DNA of 64,000 bases from Rhizobium sp. (GTDB lineage: Bacteria > Pseudomonadota > Alphaproteobacteria > Rhizobiales > Rhizobiaceae): contig JAPZUE010000025.1 in the NCBI GenBank assembly GCA_027533385.1, positions 62,001 to 126,000 on the forward strand, given 5' to 3'. This document shows positions 18,930 to 28,082 of this stretch, piece after piece. Below the pieces are notes generated by a model. That model was not told the DNA's origin. It was given only the letters and a program-made list of their open reading frames with translations, and ran no database searches. Both the position numbers and the translations under genes were made by a program. Each line of letters opens with the position of its first letter. Position 1 is the first letter of the stretch.

Positions 18930-19622
18930 TCACGAGAGGGACGAAATCCCGCCATTGCGGCCTGACCAGGCGAGCGGGGCATCAAGGAAGGCCTCGACTT
19001 CCGACAGGGTCTTCTCGTCAAACAGCTTCTGCTCGCGGGCGACGGCAAGTACATTCCGCCAGGTGGCGATGTAGTGGAGCTTCACCTTGCCATCGGCAAA
19101 ACGCTGCTCGGCCTCTGGGAAGATGCCATAGAAGAAGAGCGCGATGCCGTGATCGACCACGCCGCCGGCAGCCCTGATGGCATCGATGAACTTGAACATG
19201 CTGCCGCCGGCCGTGGTCAGGTCCTCAATGACGAGCACGCGCGCACCCTCTGGCATATGGCCTTCGATCTGGGCATTGCGGCCATGGCCCTTCGGGGCTT
19301 TCCGTACATAGATCATCGGCAAGCCCAAGCGATCAGCGAGCAGGGCCGCAAACGGGATGCCCGCCGTCTCGCCGCCGGCGATGCAGTCGAACTGCTCGAA
19401 GCCGGCATTGCGCATCAGGGTCGCTGCGGCAAAATCCATGACGGCGGAGCGCACGCGCGGATAGGACAAAAGCTTGCGGCAGTCGATGTAAACGGGGCTC
19501 TTCATGCCCGAGGAAAGCTTGTAGGGCTCGGCTGCATTGAAATGCACCGCCTTGATCTCCCAGAGCATCTTCGCCACGAGTTCGGCCATGACGGCGGGGT
19601 CGGTGAAGGGGGTCTGGATCAT
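18930..19622 (-). CDS. pyrE: Orotate phosphoribosyltransferase
   Basis: A 230-residue enzyme that joins orotate to PRPP to give OMP in pyrimidine synthesis. The PRPP-binding motif is [13 protein letters not shown], and [19 protein letters not shown] and [15 protein letters not shown] are typical of alphaproteobacterial PyrE. The start at MIQTPFTDP has AGGAG 6 bases upstream. The other pyrimidine gene in the window, pyrC, follows on the same strand side at 19976, with the small DUF3096 gene between them on the plus strand. Confidence 0.95.
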   Translation of the reverse strand: MIQTPFTDPAVMAELVAKMLWEIKAVHFNAAEPYKLSSGMKSPVYIDCRKLLSYPRVRSAVMDFAAATLMRNAGFEQFDCIAGGETAGIPFAALLADRLGLPMIYVRKAPKGHGRNAQIEGHMPEGARVLVIEDLTTAGGSMFKFIDAIRAAGGVVDHGIALFFYGIFPEAEQRFADGKVKLHYIATWRNVLAVAREQKLFDEKTLSEVEAFLDAPLAWSGRNGGISSLS

Positions 19623-19751
19623 CGGTCGCTCCTGTCTGTCTCGTTTCTTCGGCAATAGCAGCAAGCCGGGCGACCCGCCAGATGGGCGTGGCATGGAACA
19701 ATCAGCCTCGACAGATCTTTAGGAATCACCATCCACGAAGGACATTTTTCC

Positions 19752-19907
19752 ATGGACAACATGCTCGTCATTCAGCCGCTCATCGCCCTCATCGCCGGCA
19801 TACTCATTCTGATCATGCCGCGTCTTTTGAACTATGTGGTCGCGATCTATCTCATCGTCATCGGCGTGCTTGGCCTCTGGCCGCAACTGGGCTCGCTCGG
19901 CGCCTGA
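19752..19907 (+). CDS. DUF3096 small membrane protein
   Basis: A 51-residue protein, MDNMLVIQPLIALIAGILIL to LGLWPQLGSLGA, almost wholly hydrophobic with two membrane helices joined by the short turn MPRLLNY. This matches the DUF3096 family of tiny membrane proteins. AAGGA lies 10 bases before the ATG and a strong terminator (19943) follows. The function is unknown. It is easily missed because of its size. Confidence 0.85.
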   Translation: MDNMLVIQPLIALIAGILILIMPRLLNYVVAIYLIVIGVLGLWPQLGSLGA

Positions 19908-19942
19908 CGCAGGCTGTTTCAGCCCTGCCCACCTTCAAAAAA

Positions 19943-19972
19943 ATGCCTCGCGCGATCCGCGAGGCATTTTTC
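19943..19972. terminator. Bidirectional terminator between the DUF3096 gene and pyrC
   Basis: ATGCCTCGCG and CGCGAGGCAT form a perfect 10-base-pair stem with loop CGATC. AAAAAA precedes it and TTTTT follows, so it serves both the plus-strand small gene and minus-strand pyrC. Confidence 0.9.
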
Positions 19973-19975
19973 GTT

Positions 19976-21013
19976 TCAGGCGACATCCCAGTGCAGCGGG
20001 AATTTCGGGTTGAAGACCGTGACCGGACCGGCACCGGTGAAGATCTTCACCGGGAACTCGACCGGCTCCTCGCGCTTGACGAGCGTAATCCTCTCCTCGT
20101 TTGCCGGCAGGCCGTACCAGGCCGGGCCGTTCAGCGATGTGAAGGCCTCGAGCTTGTCAAGCGCATTCTCCTGTTCGAAGACATGGGCAAGGCAGCTCAT
20201 CGTATTGATCGAGGTATAGATACCGGCGCAGCCGCAGGCGCATTCCTTTAGTGGATCGACATGCGGCGCGCTGTCGGTACCGAGGAAGAAGCGGTGATCA
20301 CCCGATACCGCCGCCTTGCGCAGGGCCTGGCGGTGGTTCTCGCGCTTGGCGACCGGCAGGCAGTAGTAATGCGGCTGGATGCCGCCGACGAGAATGTCGT
20401 TGCGGTTGATGATCAGGTGATGGGTGGTGATTGTGCCTGCGAGATTGCGCTCGGCCGAGCGGATATACTGGATACCGTCCTCGGTCGTCACGTGCTCCAT
20501 GGTCACCTTCAATTCCGGCAGGCGACGGCGCAGCGGTTCGAGAACCGTGTCGATGAAGACCTTTTCGCGGTCGAAGATATCGATCTCCGGCGTCGTCACC
20601 TCGCCATGCACGCAGAGCGGCAAACCGACTTTCGCCATGCGCTCCAGCACCGGCATGGCCTTTTCCATGTCGCGCACGCCACCATGGGAGTTGGTCGTGG
20701 CACCGGCCGGATAGAGCTTCACCGCCGTGATCAGGCCGGAGCGCTTGCCCTCTTCCACGTCATCGGGATTGGTGTGCTCGGTGAGATAAAGCGTCATCAG
20801 CGGCTCGAAGCTGTCGCCAGCCGGGACCGCCTTCAGGATCCGCTCGCGATAGGCGCGTGCATCCTCGGTGGTCACCACCGGCGGCACGAGGTTCGGCATG
20901 ATGATCGCGCGGGCAAAGTGACGGCTGGTGTCGCCGATCACGCCCTCCAGCATGGCGCCGTCGCGCAGATGCAGATGCCAGTCGTCGGGGCGGCGGATGG
21001 TGAGGGATGACAT
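19976..21013 (-). CDS. pyrC: Dihydroorotase
   Basis: A 345-residue class II dihydroorotase of the E. coli type, which forms dihydroorotate from carbamoyl aspartate. Metal ligands are in [10 protein letters not shown], the carboxylated Lys in [12 protein letters not shown], His in CVHGEVT and TTHHLI, and the catalytic Asp in GTDSAPH. Length and motifs match the family fully. It is transcribed leftward, ending at the shared terminator at 19943. Confidence 0.96.
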   Translation of the reverse strand: MSSLTIRRPDDWHLHLRDGAMLEGVIGDTSRHFARAIIMPNLVPPVVTTEDARAYRERILKAVPAGDSFEPLMTLYLTEHTNPDDVEEGKRSGLITAVKLYPAGATTNSHGGVRDMEKAMPVLERMAKVGLPLCVHGEVTTPEIDIFDREKVFIDTVLEPLRRRLPELKVTMEHVTTEDGIQYIRSAERNLAGTITTHHLIINRNDILVGGIQPHYYCLPVAKRENHRQALRKAAVSGDHRFFLGTDSAPHVDPLKECACGCAGIYTSINTMSCLAHVFEQENALDKLEAFTSLNGPAWYGLPANEERITLVKREEPVEFPVKIFTGAGPVTVFNPKFPLHWDVA

Positions 21014-21079
21014 GGGGCGAGCCTCCGGCTTGACGAGAACTCGCCGCCCTTAGCATGTCCATTCCTTGGGATCAAAGGA

Positions 21080-22165
21080 TCAGGCGACCCGTTCGCTCAC
21101 GGGAGCCACCGCCTTCTCCGCCTCTTCCATCTGCTCGCGGCGGTCCTGCTCCATGATCGCCTGGATCCGCGGCAGGGCACGTTCGAAGGCCGCCACGCAA
21201 TCCGGATCGAACTGGGTGCCGGCACGACCGAGGATGTGTTCCACGGTGCGTTCGAAGCTCCAGGCCGGCTTGTAGGGGCGCTCGGTGGTCAGGGCGTCGA
21301 AGTTGTCGGCAATGCAGACGATGCGGCCTGAAATCGGGATTGCGGTGCCGACAAGGCGGTTCGGATAGCCCTGACCGTCCCAGCGTTCATGGTGGCTGGC
21401 GGCAATCTCCGAGGCGAGCTGCAGCAGCGACGAATGGGAACGACCGAGAATGTCGCTGCCGATCTGGGCATGGGCCTGCATCTGGCGATACTCGGCCTCG
21501 GTCAGGCGCCCCTGCTTCAAGAGAACGGTATCGGGCATGGCGACCTTGCCGATGTCGTGCATCGGGGCTGCGAGCCGGATGTCGTGGCAGACCTGGCTCG
21601 GTAGGCCGAGCTCAAGCGCGATCGCTTCCGAGTAGGCGGCAACACGCAGCGTGTGGCGCGCGGTCTCCGGGTCCTTGTAGCCGGCGGCGAGCGTCAAGCG
21701 GTGAATGATCTCCTGCTCGCGTTCGCGCAGTTCGCCGACAGCGCGCTCGACCTCGCGGCGCAGCCATTCGGCCTGATCGGCGAGCTGGCGGCGGGCACGG
21801 GCGAGGCTGACAATGTTCTGAACACGCGCCTGGAACTCGACCGGGTTCACCGGTTTGGTCAGGAAGTCGATGGCGCCGGCGTTCAGCGCCGCCATGCGTG
21901 TCGTCATGTCCTTGTCGGCGGTGACGAAGATGACCGGCACCTCGGCATATTTGTCGAAGCGCACGATCTCGGTGTAGAGCTCGACGCCGTTATAGACCGG
22001 CATCTGGTAATCGATGATGGCGATGTCGAAATCCAGCTCCGGCAGGGACGAGAGCACGGCATCGGGGCTGGCAAATGGCAGCGCCTCGCAATTGTCGAGC
22101 TTGCCGACGAGCTTCGTCAGGAGCTTCAGATTGGTGCTGTTATCGTCCACCAACAAAATACGCAT
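21080..22165 (-). CDS. Response regulator with HD-GYP phosphodiesterase domain
   Basis: A 361-residue two-domain protein. The receiver (1-122) has Asp52 in IDYQMP and Lys104 in FLTKPVNP. After a coiled-coil linker (about 122-155) comes an HD-GYP domain with the metal His-Asp pair in MHDIGK (203-204) and the full HHERWDGQGYPNRLVGTAIP motif, followed by RPYK. All catalytic residues look intact, so it should hydrolyse cyclic-di-GMP when its receiver is phosphorylated. It is the last gene of a four-gene leftward operon and follows the hybrid kinase by 17 bases, so that kinase is its likely phosphodonor. Confidence 0.93.
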   Translation of the reverse strand: MRILLVDDNSTNLKLLTKLVGKLDNCEALPFASPDAVLSSLPELDFDIAIIDYQMPVYNGVELYTEIVRFDKYAEVPVIFVTADKDMTTRMAALNAGAIDFLTKPVNPVEFQARVQNIVSLARARRQLADQAEWLRREVERAVGELREREQEIIHRLTLAAGYKDPETARHTLRVAAYSEAIALELGLPSQVCHDIRLAAPMHDIGKVAMPDTVLLKQGRLTEAEYRQMQAHAQIGSDILGRSHSSLLQLASEIAASHHERWDGQGYPNRLVGTAIPISGRIVCIADNFDALTTERPYKPAWSFERTVEHILGRAGTQFDPDCVAAFERALPRIQAIMEQDRREQMEEAEKAVAPVSERVA

Positions 22166-22182
22166 GAACGCCTCCTTGCTTA

Positions 22183-24444
22183 TCAGGCAACCAGTTTGAA
22201 TTTGAGTGCGAGGATCTCCTCGCCGAGCATTTCGATTTCCGCAGGCGCAGGGGTGTGGCTGCGCAGGGCATTGGCTTTGACGGCCAGATCATTCAGGCCG
22301 ACATTGAAGGCAGCCCCCTTGATCGTGTGCAGGACCCGATCGATCTTCTCGGGATCGTTTTTCTTGAGCGCCTCGTTGAGCTCGTCGAGCAGGCTCGTCG
22401 CATCGTCGAAGAAGGACTCGACGAGTTCCTGGAAGACGTCTTCACCCAGTGCGTCCACCAGTTCGGCGTGGCGCGCCTCGTCCAGCCCTTCGATGCCAAG
22501 CACAGGCATGGACTGCAACGGCATTTCCGCCAGGTCGAGTTCGGGCAATTCCAGCTTCTGGGAGGCTGTCGTCGGAGCGGCGACCGGGGCCGTTTCGCGG
22601 GCCGAAGAGGTGGTATGAGCAATCATCTTCTTCAATCTTTCGAGCGTCACGGGCTTGGATTCAAAGCCCTTCATGCCGGCGTCGAGGCAACGGCGGCGGT
22701 CGTCGTCGGACGCATTGGCGGTCATGGCGATGATCGGAACGTCAGCGGAAGGACCGCCTTCGGCGATGATCCGTTTCGTGGCCTCGATGCCGTCCATCAC
22801 CGGCATCTGCATATCCATGAGGATGAGGTCGAAGGCCTGTTCGCGGGTGATCGATACAGCCTCGGCACCATCGTTGGCGATTTCGACATCCTGGCCGAGA
22901 CGCGCCAGGAAGCGGGTGGCGACAATCTGGTTCACCTTGTTGTCCTCGACCAGCAAGATGCGGCAGCGCGGCAGGGTTTCTTCCGCCACCACCTTGGCGG
23001 CAAGGCCGGTGGCCTCTTCGCGGGTCACGGGGACGACACCCAATTCGAACCAGAAGATCGAGCCGACGCCGACCGTGCTGCTCATGCCAAGTTCGCCGCC
23101 GAGCTTTTCGACGATCTGCTTGCAGATGGTGAGACCGAGACCGGTCCCGCCGTAGCGGCGGCTGATCGAGGCATCGACCTGGGAGAAGGGCTTGAAGAGC
23201 TTATCGAGACCCGCCTCATCGATGCCGATACCGGTGTCTTCCACCTCGAAGCGGATCATCAGTTTGCCTTCGCGGTAGAAGTCGCGCAGGCGCAACGTCA
23301 CGGTGCCCTGATGGGTGAACTTGACGGCATTGGACAGAAGATTGAGCAGGACCTGACGCAGGCGTGTCGGATCGGTCTTGACATAGAGCGCCTGCAGCGA
23401 GTCCGGCAGGTCGAGGATGACCGTGTTCTCGTGATCGTCGGCGCGGCCTCTGATAATGCTGACCGTGCTTTCGGCGAGCTGACAGACGTCGAAGGCACGC
23501 TCTTCAAGTTCCAGCTTGCCATGCTCGATCTTGGAGAAGTCGAGGATCTCGTTGATGATTTCCAGCAGCGCCTCGCCGGAGGAGCGGATCGTCTTGACGC
23601 TCGACAGGGCATCGTCGGGAAGTTCCGAGAGTTCCAAGAGTTCCGACATGCCAAGGATGGCATTGAGCGGCGTCCGGATCTCATGGCCCATGGTAGCCAT
23701 GAACTGGGACTTTGCCCTGTTGCCGGCGTCGGCCGCTTCATAGGCTTCGCTCAGCTGGGTCGCCATGACCTGGAGCTCGTGGCTCGACTGGCGCACCGAG
23801 CGCAGCTGTCGATTGAGGGTGATGACGAGGAACACGACCGACACCATCAACAGGGTCAGCATGACCGTGGACGTGCGCTCAAGGTTCAGGATCGTCGCGC
23901 GGCTTTCGGCACGCTCATGGCTGACGCGGGTATTGGTGTAGAGGAGAAAGTCCTCGGCAACGCGACCCATGCCTACCATGGCCCCTTCGAGCTCTTCGAG
24001 CTGGGCGACGGTTGGAGGCGTGCCTGCCGCATAGGCATCAAAGATCGGCTGCACGTCCTTCACGCCCGAGGTCACCGAGGCAATATAGCCGCGGATCTTG
24101 TCGTCGCCGGAGAAGTAACTGCCGAACTTGGCCTGGTCGAGGAGTGAAACGCGCGAATAGAGGATGTCATAGCGCAGGGAAAGCTCATCGAGCAGCCGGA
24201 CATCCTGGTTCTGGTTCTGAACGGTTGCGAGGCTGTGGCTCAGCTGCCTGACTTCGCGATCGAGCTGGTAGACGGACCAGAGCGAATTCTCGCGGACCCC
24301 GTCCTCCATGATCCGGTACTGTCGGGCAATGTCGACGAAAAGAACCAGGAGCACGATCAGAAGCACCGCAGACACGGTCTGCAGGACGAAGGCAACCGTG
24401 CCTCCGCCTGCAAACTTCCGTGCTGTGGCGCCTGTCAATGTCAC
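22183..24444 (-). CDS. Hybrid sensor histidine kinase with receiver and HPt domains
   Basis: A 753-residue membrane kinase. Membrane segments at about 17-39 and 194-212 enclose a helical periplasmic domain of about 150 residues. HisKA has His254 in ATMGHEIRTPLNAILGMSELL, the HATPase has NLLSNAVKF, DTGIGI and YGGTGLGL, the receiver has Asp544 in LILMDMQMPVMDG, and the C-terminal HPt has His706 in HTIKGAAFNVG. It thus carries a full phosphorelay. The GTG start overlaps the stop of the upstream secreted-protein gene as GTGA, so translation is coupled. Probable outputs are the HD-GYP regulator downstream and the CheY-like protein upstream. Confidence 0.94.
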   Translation of the reverse strand: MTLTGATARKFAGGGTVAFVLQTVSAVLLIVLLVLFVDIARQYRIMEDGVRENSLWSVYQLDREVRQLSHSLATVQNQNQDVRLLDELSLRYDILYSRVSLLDQAKFGSYFSGDDKIRGYIASVTSGVKDVQPIFDAYAAGTPPTVAQLEELEGAMVGMGRVAEDFLLYTNTRVSHERAESRATILNLERTSTVMLTLLMVSVVFLVITLNRQLRSVRQSSHELQVMATQLSEAYEAADAGNRAKSQFMATMGHEIRTPLNAILGMSELLELSELPDDALSSVKTIRSSGEALLEIINEILDFSKIEHGKLELEERAFDVCQLAESTVSIIRGRADDHENTVILDLPDSLQALYVKTDPTRLRQVLLNLLSNAVKFTHQGTVTLRLRDFYREGKLMIRFEVEDTGIGIDEAGLDKLFKPFSQVDASISRRYGGTGLGLTICKQIVEKLGGELGMSSTVGVGSIFWFELGVVPVTREEATGLAAKVVAEETLPRCRILLVEDNKVNQIVATRFLARLGQDVEIANDGAEAVSITREQAFDLILMDMQMPVMDGIEATKRIIAEGGPSADVPIIAMTANASDDDRRRCLDAGMKGFESKPVTLERLKKMIAHTTSSARETAPVAAPTTASQKLELPELDLAEMPLQSMPVLGIEGLDEARHAELVDALGEDVFQELVESFFDDATSLLDELNEALKKNDPEKIDRVLHTIKGAAFNVGLNDLAVKANALRSHTPAPAEIEMLGEEILALKFKLVA

Positions 24445-24935
24445 TGGCCGACCTCGATTTCCTTGATCTGCCAGACAGAGCGCGAGAAGTACTTCTCGTT
24501 ATAGAGGCCCGCATCCAGATCGAACGGATAGACCAGCATCAGCGGTCCCTTGTCGCGGATCGACATCGGCTTGCCGTCGAGTTTGGTTGCCAGAATCGTG
24601 TCCAGCTTGGCATCTTCGGCCGGGACATCCGCCGCATAATCGTTGAGTGCGCGGACCTTGAGGCTGGTGCCGGTGGCACCGACAGCGGCAAGGATCTCAC
24701 GCAGGAGCGGTCCTTCGAAGGTCACCTTACCGGTCGTCCAGGGCGTTTCCATCTCCCCCTTTCGACCCTTCAGCTTTTCCAGCATGGCGAGGTCGAACTG
24801 GGCCGTGTCGCCGGCATTGGTGTTCGAGATGTTGCCTTTCACCGTCAGGACCACTGGCCCGGTCGGAGCCTCCAGTGCGAAGGCGGCGGTCGCGGAGAGA
24901 GCGCTTGCGAGAAGCGCAGTGATAATGCTCTTCAT
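24441..24935 (-). CDS. Secreted sulfite-oxidase-fold protein without Moco cysteine
   Basis: A 164-residue protein with a Sec signal peptide ending near ATAAFALEAP. The mature part (VVLTVKGNISNTNAGDTAQFDLAMLEKL to SRSVWQIKEIEVGQ) resembles the oxidoreductase molybdopterin-binding domain. It contains no cysteine at all, so it cannot ligate molybdenum as sulfite oxidases do, and is more likely a ligand- or partner-binding protein. It overlaps the hybrid kinase gene by four bases and follows the CheY-like gene by 16, so a periplasmic sensory role for the kinase is the natural guess. The fold assignment is by eye. Confidence 0.8.
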   Translation of the reverse strand: MKSIITALLASALSATAAFALEAPTGPVVLTVKGNISNTNAGDTAQFDLAMLEKLKGRKGEMETPWTTGKVTFEGPLLREILAAVGATGTSLKVRALNDYAADVPAEDAKLDTILATKLDGKPMSIRDKGPLMLVYPFDLDAGLYNEKYFSRSVWQIKEIEVGQ

Positions 24936-24951
24936 GTGACTGATCTCCTGG

Positions 24952-25347
24952 TTAGGCCGAACGCAGTTCCGGATGCATCGCGGTGGTCCCGAGATGATCG
25001 GAGAGCAGTTTGCGGAATGCCATTGCCTCAACCGGCTTGTGCAGGAAGTCCGTAACGCCTGCAGCCTTTGCCTCATCGCGCAGACGCGGTTCGTCGTCTG
25101 CCGTCACCATCACGACCGGGACGTCGCGGTAGCGATCCATCAACCTGACCGCATTGACGAATTGAAGTCCGGTCATGCCGGGCAGAAGATGGTCGACGAT
25201 GAGCATGTCGAACTCTTCAGCATGACACAGCTGAAGCGCCGCGTTGCCGTCACCGGCGACCTTGATCTCTTCAACCGTCACCTTCTTTGCGAGATGCTTG
25301 ATGATCATCGCATTGGTCGGATTGTCCTCGACAATCAGTATGGCCAT
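24952..25347 (-). CDS. CheY-like single-domain response regulator
   Basis: A 131-residue receiver with no output domain. The acidic pocket is VEDNPTN, the phospho-acceptor Asp52 lies in LIVDHLLPGMTG, Thr in MVTADDE and Lys104 in FLHKPVEA. It is the first gene of the four-gene signalling operon. It may be a phosphate sink or shuttle for the hybrid kinase encoded downstream, or may bind a partner protein as CheY does. About 200 bases separate it from frcK upstream; they hold an AT-rich stretch near 25475-25515 but no clear gene. Confidence 0.9.
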   Translation of the reverse strand: MAILIVEDNPTNAMIIKHLAKKVTVEEIKVAGDGNAALQLCHAEEFDMLIVDHLLPGMTGLQFVNAVRLMDRYRDVPVVMVTADDEPRLRDEAKAAGVTDFLHKPVEAMAFRKLLSDHLGTTAMHPELRSA

Positions 25348-25550
25348 TTGCTTACCCCCATGAACTAGCCCTGCCTGGGCTCCGCAAGGACAGCCGCCCC
25401 GGCGGGTGCTGCGTTAACCTTTCATGGATGGGTTGTATCAGGGGGAGGCTGAAATTCGCTGAACCAAACCGGTACAATTTTACCGATGGTGAATTTAATT
25501 AGAACTTAAGAATTTTCGCACTCTCGGCAATGCCCTGTAAATGTACAGGA

Positions 25551-26174
25551 TTAGAAAGTGTCAAAGGAGAAATCGGCGGTCCGGCTGCGCTCGATCACCA
25601 GCCTGCCGTTGGGCAGATCATTACCATGGATCTTCTGATCCATCTGTGCCGGGGTGAGACCGTAATGGGTCCAGCGCGCCACAAGACGACGCTCCAATTC
25701 CACGATCGGCGGGGCCACCATCACGGTCAGGTCGAAGAGATCTGCCAGACTGGCCCAGCGCCCCTGCTCCAGCAGCAGGTAGTTACCCTCGGCGATGACG
25801 ATGCGATCGTCAGCGGCGATACACCGGGCAGCCGCTATGGCGAGCTCCCGGTCTCGGTCAAAGACAGGGACGAATACCTCGCCACCAGCCTTTACGGCTC
25901 TCAGCAGATCGCCCAGGCCACGAACGTCGAAGGTGTGTGGAGCACCTTTCCGCGGCAGGTCGCCTCGCTGCTCCAGGATGGCATTGTCGAGATGAAAGCC
26001 GTCCATCGGCAAAACAGCGCTGCGGTGCCCTCGGTCGACCAGGATCTCGTTCAACCGATCCGCCAGTGTGGACTTGCCTGCACCGGGCGGCCCGGCGACG
26101 GCCACGAGCAGACGGGCGCCATGCTGCGCCCGTCGCTCGATTTCGGCGATCAAATCGTCAAGCGATGGCCTCAT
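25551..26174 (-). CDS. frcK: FrcK, kinase-like P-loop protein of the fructose operon
   Basis: A 207-residue P-loop protein of the uridine kinase/pantothenate kinase fold. Walker A is GPPGAGKS (about 28-35), with a DGFHLDNAIL segment and an EGNYLLLEQGRW Walker B region. Proteins of this kind, sometimes named nucleoside/nucleotide kinase, are encoded as the last gene of frcBCAK in Sinorhizobium meliloti. Its ATG overlaps the frcA stop as ATGA, so it belongs to the same operon. Its substrate is uncertain; fructose is only implied by position. Confidence 0.88.
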   Translation of the reverse strand: MRPSLDDLIAEIERRAQHGARLLVAVAGPPGAGKSTLADRLNEILVDRGHRSAVLPMDGFHLDNAILEQRGDLPRKGAPHTFDVRGLGDLLRAVKAGGEVFVPVFDRDRELAIAAARCIAADDRIVIAEGNYLLLEQGRWASLADLFDLTVMVAPPIVELERRLVARWTHYGLTPAQMDQKIHGNDLPNGRLVIERSRTADFSFDTF

Positions 26175-26953
26175 GCAGCGCGCTCGACCTCGGGGGCCGG
26201 ACGGGCGCCGGTCATGAAGGCGACCGCGTCTGACATAGTGTAGTCCTTGGGATTGATGACACAGAGACGCTTGCCGAGGCGGTGGACGTGGATACGGTCC
26301 GCCACTTCGAAGACATGCGGCATGTTGTGCGAAATCAGGACAATCGGCAATCCGCGCGAACGGACGTCGAGGATCAGTTCAAGCACCTTGCGGCTTTCCT
26401 TGACCCCAAGTGCTGCCGTCGGCTCGTCAAGAATGATCACCTTGGAGCCGAAGGCTGCAGCGCGGGCGACAGCCACGCCCTGACGCTGACCGCCGGACAG
26501 GGTCTCCACGGCCTGGTTGATGTTTTGAATGGTCATCAGGCCGAGTTCGGAGAGCTTCTCGCGGGCAATCTTTTCCATCGCCGGACGATCCAGCTTGCGG
26601 AAGACGCTGCCCATGACACCCGGCTTGCGCAGTTCGCGACCGAGGAACATGTTGTCGGCGATCGACAGGGCTGGCGACAGGGCGAGGTTCTGGTAGACGG
26701 TCTCGATGCCGGCCTGGCGCGCCTCGATCGGCGAGCGGAAGTGAACCGGCTTCCCTTCGAGCCGGATCTCGCCTTCATCGGGCGTCACGGCACCGGAAAT
26801 GGCCTTGATCAACGAGGACTTGCCGGCGCCGTTATCGCCGATGACCGCGAGGATCTCCCCGGGATAGAGGTCGAAATCGGCATGGTCGAGGGCGGTGACG
26901 CGACCGTAGCGTTTGACCAGACCGCGGGCGGTGAGAATGGGTTCCTGGGTCAT
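26171..26953 (-). CDS. frcA: Fructose ABC transporter ATP-binding protein FrcA
   Basis: A 260-residue ABC ATPase with a single nucleotide-binding domain, unlike the double-domain RbsA type. Walker A is GDNGAGKSSLI, the signature LSGGQRQGV and Walker B VIILDEPTAALG, with switch His in ISHNM. The start MTQEPILTARG is chosen because its ATG overlaps the frcC stop (TGATG). It energises sugar import through FrcC with FrcB as receptor. The order frcB-frcC-frcA-frcK matches the Sinorhizobium fructose locus. Confidence 0.93.
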   Translation of the reverse strand: MTQEPILTARGLVKRYGRVTALDHADFDLYPGEILAVIGDNGAGKSSLIKAISGAVTPDEGEIRLEGKPVHFRSPIEARQAGIETVYQNLALSPALSIADNMFLGRELRKPGVMGSVFRKLDRPAMEKIAREKLSELGLMTIQNINQAVETLSGGQRQGVAVARAAAFGSKVIILDEPTAALGVKESRKVLELILDVRSRGLPIVLISHNMPHVFEVADRIHVHRLGKRLCVINPKDYTMSDAVAFMTGARPAPEVERAA

Positions 26954-28035
26954 CAGCCTGCTACCTTTCTGATCCACTGGTCGATTGCCACGGCGGCGAT
27001 GATGAGAACGCCGATCAAGAGATAGGTCCATTGCGGGTCGGTTCCGATCAGGCGCAGACCCAGTTGGAAGACACCGACGATCAGCGCTCCGAAGAACATG
27101 CCGAGGACCGATCCGCGACCGCCGAAGAGCGAGATGCCGCCGATCACCACAGCCGTGATGGATTCGATGTTGGCGAACTGACCGGCTGTCGGGGAGACCG
27201 AGCCGATACGGCCGATCAGTGCCCAGCCTGCCAGCGCGCAGATGAGGCCGGACAGCGTATAGACGGAGATCAGCATGCCCTTGACGTTGACGCCGGCGAG
27301 TTCTGCCGCATCCGGATCGTCACCGACAGCATAGACATGGCGACCCCAGGCGGTGTGGTTCAGCACATACCAGAGCACGGCCACGAGCAGGACCATGGCA
27401 ATCACGCCATAGGTAAAGACGGCACCGCCCATGCGAATGTTCTCACCGAAGAACTGCAGGATCGGCGCACTCGCCTCAATGTCCTGCGCACGGATCGTCT
27501 CATTGGCGGAGAAGAGGAAGTTGGTGGCAAGCACGATCTGCCACATGCCGAGCGTCACGATGAAGGGCGGCAACTTCATGCGCGCGACCAGCACACCATT
27601 GATGAAGCCGCAAAGCGCGCCGACGCCGAAGCCGCAGAGAACAGCCAGTTCCGGAGGCAGGCCGTAGCGGAAGGCGAACTGGCCCATGACGACCGAGGAC
27701 AGCACCATGATGGCGCCCACCGAGAGATCGATGCCCTTGGTCAAAATAACCAGTGTTTGCGCAGCACCCACGATACCGACGATCGCAACCTGCTGCAGGA
27801 TCAATGTCAGCGTGAAGGCGGAGAAAAACTTGCCGCCGAGAATGAGGCCAAAGACGGCGATCGACAGCACGAGCACGATCAGCGCGACGGCTGCAGGGCT
27901 CGAATGCAGGAAATGCTGGAAACGCTCAAGGGCAGTCTTCTCATGGCGGTCGAACGAGGCGACTTCGGTCGAACTCGACGCCAGGACCTTCTCAAATTCC
28001 TGTGGTGCCCGCGTTTCGGGATTGGCCGGCTGCAT
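26953..28035 (-). CDS. frcC: Fructose ABC transporter permease FrcC
   Basis: A 360-residue permease of the RbsC/AraH family. After a polar N-terminal tail of about 45 residues there are about ten hydrophobic segments, and the family loop DDPDAAELAGVNVKGM lies near residue 240. It forms the membrane channel of the FrcBCA importer. It overlaps frcA by one base at its end and follows frcB after a 140-base gap containing two strong hairpins. Confidence 0.93.
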   Translation of the reverse strand: MQPANPETRAPQEFEKVLASSSTEVASFDRHEKTALERFQHFLHSSPAAVALIVLVLSIAVFGLILGGKFFSAFTLTLILQQVAIVGIVGAAQTLVILTKGIDLSVGAIMVLSSVVMGQFAFRYGLPPELAVLCGFGVGALCGFINGVLVARMKLPPFIVTLGMWQIVLATNFLFSANETIRAQDIEASAPILQFFGENIRMGGAVFTYGVIAMVLLVAVLWYVLNHTAWGRHVYAVGDDPDAAELAGVNVKGMLISVYTLSGLICALAGWALIGRIGSVSPTAGQFANIESITAVVIGGISLFGGRGSVLGMFFGALIVGVFQLGLRLIGTDPQWTYLLIGVLIIAAVAIDQWIRKVAG

Positions 28036-28082
28036 GGGTCATCCTCCCTGCCGTTGTCTCAAATTCTTTTACATGAAGGATA

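Noticed and set aside
22255..24147. 630-residue open frame opposite the hybrid kinase gene
   Set aside because: Antisense to recognisable HisKA, HATPase, receiver and HPt motifs; no domain of its own could be seen.
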